Shown here: positions 1-7,000 of the stretch, piece by piece
Layout: the number at the start of each line of letters is the position of its first letter
Numbering within the stretch: the stretch's first letter is position 1
Source: Bacteroidota bacterium
GTDB lineage: Bacteria > Bacteroidota > Bacteroidia > Chitinophagales > LD1
Length of the DNA stretch: 9,244 bases
Assembly (NCBI GenBank): GCA_023428205.1
Contig: JAEYZB010000285.1
Span: forward strand, 1 to 9,244
Reading direction: 5' to 3'
Notes under the pieces: generated by a model
Database searches by the model: none
Told to the model about the DNA's origin: nothing
The model's input: only the letters and a program-made list of their open reading frames with translations
Translations under genes and position numbers: made by a program

Positions 1-199
1 CAATAATGTCACCTTGTTTGCTCGAACTCACGAAATTAATTTCGGACATATATTTTGTAACAACTCGATTCGTGCCTAATTGAATGATGGCATATATCGC
101 GGCTTCTTCATCTATCCATCGTAGCAAACTGCCACCAAACAATGTGCCGTGTGCGTTCAGGTCTTCAGGTTTTACCCATTTTCGTGTGTAGAAATTCAT
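1..199 (-). CDS. Acyl-CoA thioesterase, hotdog fold (partial, C-terminus beyond the left edge)
   Basis: The first 66 codons of a minus-strand gene are visible, starting at the ATG at 199-197 (MNFYTRKWVKPEDLNAHGTL). The segment from residue 15 reads N-A-H-G-T-L-F-G-G and is followed by a long helix containing W28, D30, E31 and E32. This is the N-terminal signature of the YciA/BACH group of hotdog thioesterases, where the Asn/Asp before the GxxFGG turn lies in the active site and the helix packs into the beta sheet. These enzymes hydrolyse acyl-CoA to free fatty acid and CoA in the cytosol, as homo-oligomers. About 66 residues are present where the family usually has 120-170 per hotdog unit, so half or more is missing through the window edge, not through damage. 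No Shine-Dalgarno is visible. It is divergent from the glycosyltransferase pair and functionally unrelated to it as far as can be seen. Chain-length specificity cannot be judged. Confidence 0.82.
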   Translation of the reverse strand, partial: MNFYTRKWVKPEDLNAHGTLFGGSLLRWIDEEAAIYAIIQLGTNRVVTKYMSEINFVSSSKQGDII

Positions 200-212
200 G
201 CTATTTTTTGAA

Positions 213-246
213 TTTGCGTAAATATAATAGATGACACTTATCTTTC
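213..246 (+). promoter_or_regulatory. Candidate promoter for the glycosyltransferase pair
   Basis: TTTG at 213-216 and TATCTTTC at 239-246 are separated by 22 bases, close to the Bacteroidota TTTG / TAnnTTTG arrangement, with the last G replaced by C. The same octamer TATCTTTC forms the proposed -7 box of the large secreted-protein gene on the other strand. Transcription would start near 253, leaving a leader of about 26 bases. A competing -7 box is TACTTTCG at 260-267, which would leave a leader of only about 5 bases. The gap overlaps the thioesterase's promoter region, so the two divergent units may interfere with each other. Confidence 0.35.
219..226 (-). promoter_or_regulatory. Candidate -7 box for the thioesterase gene
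   Basis: Read on the minus strand the octamer is TATATTTA, one mismatch from the Bacteroidota -7 consensus TAnnTTTG. It lies about 20 bases before the ATG at 199. No convincing TTTG -33 element is found at the expected distance upstream, so this is a weak call resting on position and AT-rich composition. Confidence 0.28.
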
Positions 247-278
247 TGTGAATTATATGTACTTTCGGCACGAGCAGT

Positions 279-1187
279 ATGTATCATTTTTGTACCATTT
301 CCACCGCTGACCACTTGTACAAGGCATTTGCGTTGTATGATTCGCTCGTAGAAATAGATAAAAATGCATTTCTACATATTTTGTGTGTGGATAAAGCGAA
401 AGTGGATGTAAGTGGAAGAAATATTCGCATATATCAGCTTAATGAAATAAAAATCCTCTCTTCTGCGCTGAATGTTATAGAGAAATATTCCGGCAATAAA
501 GATAAACTGCGTTGGAGTTTAAAGCCTGTTTTTTTGACGTTGTTATTACAGACCGAAGCAGATAAAGTGATCTATCTGGATAATGACATTTACTTTTTCG
601 GCTCATATCATTTTTTGTTTGACTTGCTCAATGAGCATGATTTTTTGTTGACGCCCCACTACTACTCAACCAATCCAAACAAAGAGCAAAATTGGTTTGA
701 AGCAAACTATCGTGTGGGCTTGTATAATGCCGGCTTTGTCGGTGTGGCAAAATCCGCATTGAAGTATTTAATTTGGTGGACGGAATGTTGTGCCTATCGC
801 TGCGAAAAAAACTCGCTTCGCGGAATGTTTGATGATCAAAAGTATTTGGACTTGATTCCCGTGATTAATGAACGGGCGTACATAGTACGCCATAAAGGTT
901 GTAATGTGGCGGATTGGAATAGGAGCGAAGTTCCAAGAAGTGAGAAAGGTGGGCAACTTTATTTAGCCGAAAAAGATCCGTTGGTTTTTATTCATTTTAA
1001 TTACACGACTATTCGTGCCATAGAGCAAGGAAGAGAACCGTTTCTGAAACCGATGTACGAAAAGTATTTTTCGAATATACAGAAATATGCTCCGTCAATT
1101 ATCCGAGCAGAAATGTATGGGGAAGATGGCTTGAAAGAGAAACTGAAATACAAGATTTGGAAAATTGTTACGGATATAGGCATTTGA
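279..1187 (+). CDS. GT-A-fold glycosyltransferase (GT8-like nucleotide-diphospho-sugar transferase)
   Basis: This 302-residue protein lacks a signal peptide and is probably a cytosolic or membrane-associated sugar transferase. Its order fits a GT-A fold. The N-terminal beta-strand region (residues 1-60, MYHFCTISTADHLYKAFALY) resembles the start of GT8-like enzymes. A KVIYLDNDIYFFG strand holds the metal-binding D101-N-D103 motif. NAGFVG at 150-155 and DDQ at 185-187 are typical acceptor and sugar-contact loops. HKGCNVADWN at 205-214 and HF at 239-240 match the conserved C-terminal half of this group, where a His helps bind the metal and diphosphate. The tail from about residue 285 is basic and amphipathic (LKEKLKYKIWKIV), which could anchor it at the membrane. 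The ATG at 279 is the first in-frame start. The TGA is followed after one base by the next ATG, so the two genes are almost surely co-transcribed. Donor sugar and acceptor cannot be read from the sequence. Confidence 0.8.
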   Translation: MYHFCTISTADHLYKAFALYDSLVEIDKNAFLHILCVDKAKVDVSGRNIRIYQLNEIKILSSALNVIEKYSGNKDKLRWSLKPVFLTLLLQTEADKVIYLDNDIYFFGSYHFLFDLLNEHDFLLTPHYYSTNPNKEQNWFEANYRVGLYNAGFVGVAKSALKYLIWWTECCAYRCEKNSLRGMFDDQKYLDLIPVINERAYIVRHKGCNVADWNRSEVPRSEKGGQLYLAEKDPLVFIHFNYTTIRAIEQGREPFLKPMYEKYFSNIQKYAPSIIRAEMYGEDGLKEKLKYKIWKIVTDIGI

Positions 1188-1188
1188 T

Positions 1189-3954
1189 ATGGCGAAGGCG
1201 GTAAAAAAAAATATTCTTCAAGATAGGCAAGCGGAAAGGCTTGCAAAGGGTTCATTCAGTGAGAGCCCATATTTCTGGCACTACGTAATTTTTGCTTTTG
1301 CATTTTTGTTATTCTTCAATTCTATCTCCAATGAATATGCGATGGATGATGAGCTGGTGACGATCAATCATCGTTTGACATCAAAAGGCATAGCTGCTAT
1401 TCCTGAAATTTTCACATCGCCATATTATGAAGATGCTGCAGGATATTCGTTTGAGTATCGTCCGGTAGTATTAGCGAGTTTTGCGATAGAACATTCGTTG
1501 TTTGGCGAGAATCCGCACGTTAGTCACTTTTGGAATGTATTGTTATATGCATTGAGTTGTGTGCTGCTTTTTCACGTGTTGAAAGGATTGTTTCGTGACT
1601 ATTCAGTGTATTTGGCTGTAGGGGCGTCATTGTTGTTTGCGGCACATACGGCACACACGGAGGTTGTATGTAATATTAAATGTCGTGATGAGATTTTGGC
1701 GTTGTTTTTTTCGTTGTTGACGCTCCAATGTTCTTTGAATGCAATAACGAAAAGCTGGAAGTGGCTATTGTTGGTCACTGCTGTTTTTACGTTGGCGTTG
1801 ATGAGTAAAATATCGGTTATGCCATTTGTAATGCTTATCCCGATTCTGATGATTCTTTTTACATCGGTTCGTTTGTGGCAAGTTGTGGCGATTACTTTTG
1901 CGATGAGTTTGCCGTCTTTTTTCTTTATCATTAATGTAAGAAGTACTGATGTAAAAGTAATCATGTTGGTGGCATGTTTTTTGGTAAACGTGACTTTTTG
2001 GGCATTGGTCAATTATAAAGAACTCATCTATCATTTAAAGGCGATTTATTATAGAGCACCAGAACAAGCGGATACAGATTACAGCATCAATCTTAAAACT
2101 TTTTTTCAAGAGTTTTTACCGGAAAAATCATTCTTTCATTTATCGGCAATATTACCGGTGTTATTATTGTTGGGAGCATATTTTTTAGGTATTTACATGG
2201 AGGCTCGTTATCTTTCTGTAGCGGTAATAGTGCTATTAGTAGGCGGCTGTTTTTTTGTAAAAAAGCAATACAAGATTTGGTTTTTGGCGGGATTTTTGAT
2301 GACGGTGGGTGTTCTTTTTGCTCCTACGGAAGAATGGAATCTGATTTTAGAATTGCTCTTTTTGTTTTTAGCGTTCTTTTTTTTGTATGGAGGCAAGGGT
2401 TATAGACTTCCCATAACTTTGTTTATCATCTTTTTCTTATTGCGAAGCAAGGATTGGGGGAATGTAGGATCACTATTGGTGTTTTTGTTTTTCATGTATG
2501 CTTTAAGATCGCGTTTTTCTATAATGGCTTTAGTAACTGGTATAATGTTGGTAGCCATTGTTGATGTAAGTACATATATAGAAGATCGTAGCTGGAGTAT
2601 TGATTGGATGGGAATGGCAATCGTATATGCTTTTTTAATTATTTATTTCAAAAAAGACCAACGCTTAGTTTTATATCCTCTGTTATTGATTGTATCTGGG
2701 ATGACGATTTTTAATATATTGAACTATCAGGAAGCGGTTCAATATGCACCGCTATTAGGCGAAACAGTAAACACAGACTTTATTCCAGCGGGGTCGAATC
2801 GTATTTTGGACTTCCCTGAGCAGTGTGTACAAAACGATGATCCATGGCAAGTGCGCGCAGGGACGAGCCTTACGATACTATGGCATTATTTGTGTAAAGT
2901 AATTATTCCTTATCCACTGGCGTATTACTACGGATATAAGTTTGTTGAACCGACTATTATTACAGAGCCTTTGCCGATAATAACATTGCTGTTGCATGCG
3001 TTGCTCTGTTTTGTTGCGCTGTGGGCATTATTCAGAAAAGAAAAATTGCTGACTGCGGGAATTTTGACTTACCTGATTACGATTGTGATTTTCTCCAACT
3101 ACTTTGCTCCGATACCGGGTATGGTGGGCGATCGTTTTTTGTTAGTTCCATCTCTCGGTTGGATATTGGTGATGTTGTTTTTATTGAGTAAAGTTTTCAA
3201 AATAAATTTTAGTGATACGACTCTTCGTTTTGCGAAAATCCCTAAAGGAGCTCAGTATGTTTTTGGTGCGGCACTCTTGTTTTATTCCGGGCTTTCGTTT
3301 GCGCGAAATTTCGACTGGCATGATGCTTACACACTCTACAGTCACGACATTTCGTATGTGGAGAATTCTGCACAGGCACATAATTTATTGGCGTTAACTT
3401 GTCTGAAAAATGCAAATGTGGCAACCACTGATGCAGATCGTTTGAAATTATACGAAGAAGGTATTCATCATTTGAAAAGGGCCGTGACGATTTACCCGAA
3501 TTTTTTCAATCCTACTTTCGATTTAGGTCGGGCTTATGGTAATATGGGACAGTGGGATAGTGCGAAGTATTATTTCGACAGAACGATTGCTTTGAACGAT
3601 AGTTTTACTGATGCGCTTTATGCTGTAGGAGACATGCTTAGGCAGCAGGGGAAATATGAGGAAGCGAAACCTTATTTTGCAAAAACCATTCGCTATGTGC
3701 CGAATGAGTATATCTATTACGATAAACTGAGTTTTATATACTTTCTTCAAAAACAATATGACACCGCTATTGCCATCAATCGGCAGGCGATGGTCGCAGT
3801 GCCAAACGATTCACGTCCCTATTATGCCATTGCGCGAATTTATTTTATGGAAGGCAAGCGTGACAGTAGTATTATTTACTTGAATAAAGTGTTTGAGAAA
3901 GACCCGGCCAATGCACTTGGATTGCAACTGAAGGCTGAAATGGGATTGCCGTAA
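1189..3954 (+). CDS. TMTC-like GT-C membrane glycosyltransferase with C-terminal TPR repeats
   Basis: This 921-residue protein has a basic N-terminus, roughly 20 hydrophobic segments (about 29-705) and four to five TPR units (about 727-918). The layout matches TMTC-type proteins, GT-C enzymes related to protein O-mannosyltransferases that move sugar from a polyprenyl-phosphate carrier to exported proteins. Matching features are M-D-D-E at 52-55 in the first outer loop, where GT-C enzymes keep their catalytic acid; EYRPV at 89-93 and FGENPHVSHFWN at 105-116; HTAHTEVV at 153-160 followed by CRDE at 165-168; MSK at 205-207; GDRFLLVPSLGW at 647-658; and RNFDWHDAYTLYSHD at 706-720 leading into the TPRs. 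The TPRs would lie on the side of the final segment, probably periplasmic, and could hold the acceptor protein. An extra hydrophobic block of about 260 residues (about 255-515) separates the two conserved halves. The gene starts one base after the preceding stop. Mannosyl transfer itself is not shown; related proteins are often annotated only as TPR proteins. Confidence 0.78.
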   Translation: MAKAVKKNILQDRQAERLAKGSFSESPYFWHYVIFAFAFLLFFNSISNEYAMDDELVTINHRLTSKGIAAIPEIFTSPYYEDAAGYSFEYRPVVLASFAIEHSLFGENPHVSHFWNVLLYALSCVLLFHVLKGLFRDYSVYLAVGASLLFAAHTAHTEVVCNIKCRDEILALFFSLLTLQCSLNAITKSWKWLLLVTAVFTLALMSKISVMPFVMLIPILMILFTSVRLWQVVAITFAMSLPSFFFIINVRSTDVKVIMLVACFLVNVTFWALVNYKELIYHLKAIYYRAPEQADTDYSINLKTFFQEFLPEKSFFHLSAILPVLLLLGAYFLGIYMEARYLSVAVIVLLVGGCFFVKKQYKIWFLAGFLMTVGVLFAPTEEWNLILELLFLFLAFFFLYGGKGYRLPITLFIIFFLLRSKDWGNVGSLLVFLFFMYALRSRFSIMALVTGIMLVAIVDVSTYIEDRSWSIDWMGMAIVYAFLIIYFKKDQRLVLYPLLLIVSGMTIFNILNYQEAVQYAPLLGETVNTDFIPAGSNRILDFPEQCVQNDDPWQVRAGTSLTILWHYLCKVIIPYPLAYYYGYKFVEPTIITEPLPIITLLLHALLCFVALWALFRKEKLLTAGILTYLITIVIFSNYFAPIPGMVGDRFLLVPSLGWILVMLFLLSKVFKINFSDTTLRFAKIPKGAQYVFGAALLFYSGLSFARNFDWHDAYTLYSHDISYVENSAQAHNLLALTCLKNANVATTDADRLKLYEEGIHHLKRAVTIYPNFFNPTFDLGRAYGNMGQWDSAKYYFDRTIALNDSFTDALYAVGDMLRQQGKYEEAKPYFAKTIRYVPNEYIYYDKLSFIYFLQKQYDTAIAINRQAMVAVPNDSRPYYAIARIYFMEGKRDSSIIYLNKVFEKDPANALGLQLKAEMGLP

Positions 3955-4027
3955 ATTTCTCAATGATAGACAGAGTTTGCTTAACGCTTTAGAGGTCTTG
4001 AATCATCCAAAATCATCTAGGCAACGT

Positions 4028-4057
4028 GAGATGGTGTAAAAAAACGAGCACAATCTC
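4028..4057. terminator. Weak imperfect hairpin between convergent genes
   Basis: GAGAT (4028-4032) pairs with ATCTC (4053-4057), then comes a G/A mismatch, then GTG (4034-4036) pairs with CAC (4049-4051), around a 12-base A-rich loop. No T-tract follows on either strand, so it is a poor intrinsic terminator. It is listed because it is the only foldable element in the gap between the stops at 3954 and 4078. The rest of the 123-base gap shows nothing further that I recognise. Confidence 0.22.
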
Positions 4058-4077
4058 TTATAAGACTTACACTTAAA

Positions 4078-7000
4078 TTATCTAAGCAACGTAATATTCC
4101 CTTTCAGTTCTATAATCTGTCGGTTGACCATTGTCGCAATGGCAAGGTAAGTGTAAACTTCCATTTCCTGTTTTTCACTCTTGAAAAAGCCATCCCAGCC
4201 TTCGTTTTGGTCTGTGCCCTGATACACTTGTTGTCCCCATCGATTGAAAATGCGGAAATCCAATGCTATAATTCCTTTACCTTCCACGCGCACGACATCA
4301 TTCACTCCGTCACCATTTGGCGAAAACGCAATCGGTACGCCAACGAGCGGAACGAAATGAATAAATAAACTATCGCAAATGGTGTCATTGCAAGGTGCAC
4401 CCGTGAGGTATGCTTCCAAGCACACCTGATGCCAATCCACGCTATGGCTGTATTCATAAACTGGTGAGAAATCCGTTGAAGTACCACCGTCTCCGAAATT
4501 CCAAACATAGGTGTCGGAATTGATACTTTGATTCATAAAATAAACAGGTGTTTCAAATTTATAAGTGTCGCGTTCCAAGACAAAATTTGCTATTGGCTGC
4601 GGATAAACAATCACCGTTTGCTGTGCCGTGTCATTCACATTGCAGGAAGAAGTGTCGGTGAGAATCATAATCACATCGTATGAGCCGGACGCGGTGTACG
4701 TGTGCGCAGGATTTTCTGCCGAAGAAATAGTTCCATCGCCAAACTGCCAATTGAAAGTCGCATTGCTTTGAACTGAAGAATTATTGAATACGACTTCGCT
4801 TCCTGTACAAACGTTCATTACATCAAACTGCGCCACTGAATTTGGTTTCAGCCTTACGGAATAAGAAATGGAATCTATCGGGTGGCAACGAGATGTGTCG
4901 GTTACAATCAGCGTTACGGTATATGTACCGGGAGTGGTGTAATGATGTTCGGGGTTTTGCAATGTCGAAGTGGTGCCATCTCCAAACTGCCAGAAAAAAT
5001 CAACAGGATTAATACTTTCATCATTGAATTGAATATGCAAATCGGAGTCACAGTCGTTTAGAATATTCATCGAAAATTGTGCGTCCACAAAATCATCAAT
5101 GACTACAATTGTGGCGTAGTTAGAATCTATCCCCACACAAACATTAGAGTCGCGCGCAACCATCAGCACTACGTATGTTCCTACTTGTGAAAAGGTGTGT
5201 TGCACGTTTTCTCCGCTTGCTGAATCGCCACCACCAAAAAACCAAAAATAATCTGTAGTGAGTGTAGGCGAACTGCCTGTGAAATCAACAGTGAACGGCA
5301 CACAGCCGATAGTGTCTGGAATGGTTACATCGGCATTTAAAGGAGTTAAACTGACAATGATTCGTTGTGTGTCAATCGGGTGGCAACTTTGTTTGGCATC
5401 GTATAAAATATGCGTGATAGTATCAAACGCAGGCGAAATATAACTATGCGTTGCGGGGTTCGCAACTGATGAAGTGCCATCGCCCCAAAACCAACGCGCA
5501 CTATCCGCACCTATGTAATATGACTGCACCGTGATATGTGCCGAATCGCAATTGAAAAACTGCCGATTCACCACAAAACTTGCATCGGCAAAAGAGTCGA
5601 TTACGGTAACAGTGAAGAAAGCTGTGTCTCGCTTATTGCAAGTAGCAGTGTCATCCCAATACACCACACCGCTGTATGTTCCTTGGTTTAGATAAGTGTG
5701 ATTTGGTGTGCGCAAATGACTGCTGTCTCCATCGCCAAAAAACCAACGGTATGTTCCGTTCGGATAGTTTGTGTTATTCGAAAATGAAACATTCAATGGT
5801 GCGCAACCTTGCGTGTCGGAAGCAGAAATTTGTACATCTATTACCGGTGGAACGAAAATGGAAGTGGTGAATGAATCGCGTAAGTCACAACGGGTGCTGT
5901 CGGAAAGCACTAGGCGGATAGTATAATTTCCGGCTTGCGAATAGGTGTGTGATACAGCCGAAGTGTTTGCTGTTGTGCCATCGCCAAACCTCCACAAATA
6001 TTGCGTTGTGCTGTTGTTTTCTGACGATAAGTTTACGGTTCTGCTTTCGCAATCAATAATAATATCTGATAAAAAATTCGCTACCAAACTGTCATCGCGC
6101 ACCCACACATCTACGTAGGCAGTGTCTGTAATGTTGCACGAGTTTGGATCCGTGCCAATCAACATTACGTTATACACCCCCGTATCCGTAAAGGTATGTA
6201 CAGGGTTCAGTTGAGTAGAAGTGCTTCCGTCTCGAAAATCCCACAACACATTATTCACGTTATATAGTTGGCTGTTGAATTGAACCGTCAGTGGCACGCA
6301 ACCTGTAGCGCGAGGATAAGCGTCCACATGTACTTCGGTTCTACCTAAATTAAATTCCATTTTCAAGCCGAATAGATTGCAGTTAGAGCTTTGATTGGTG
6401 GGAGACCAAACGCCTGGAGTCGCTGGTGTCATGGAATTGCCACTACATCCGGCACAAATTGCTTCGTAAATCACTCCTCGGCTATCAAAACGGTTTGTTC
6501 CTCCATCCACATGTTCGCCTACTTGTTCCCCATTTCCGCCAAAATAAGAACCGTACAAAATTCCTGTGGCATTCTTCGCCAGTACAAAAGCATAAAAGTC
6601 GTGTCCGTCCGTAGAACTTTTCAGCGCATCGGGAGTTGTTGGTAGGTTGAACATGTTTGTTGAAAATCCAAAAATGTTCGCCTGATTTGTTCCCCAACCT
6701 GCTACATATACATTCTTACAGGTATCGACCAAAAAAGCGGTTGGCGAAATATTGGGTCTGCCGTCTCCGTTTCCGAAAACAGTAGAGTAAGCAATGGAAT
6801 CTAGTGCCCCGGTCAGTTTAGTAATGAATTGGCCGCTGTTAGGATTAGAATAGGTAGCACTAATGACAGGATACGAACCCGAAGTTTGTCCCGTGAAATA
6901 AACATATCCGTTTCCATCTACTTTTACGAAATATACTTGATCGTTACCCGAAGTACCTATGTATGATGAATGTAAAAGTTGTGTTCCGTTGTTGCTGATG

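Noticed and set aside
1599..2034. Two overlapping minus-strand open frames (137 and 89 residues) inside the GT-C gene.
   Set aside because: They are antisense shadows of hydrophobic coding sequence, without motifs, promoter or plausible composition.
4012..4094. An 18-base near-repeat: 4012-4029 matches 4077-4094 at 15 of 18 positions, the latter covering the stop codon and last codons of the large gene, as if a duplicated gene tail lay downstream.
   Set aside because: Similarity stops at once on both sides, and a match of this size in a gap of this length is not very unlikely by chance. No further remnant of a duplicated gene is visible.
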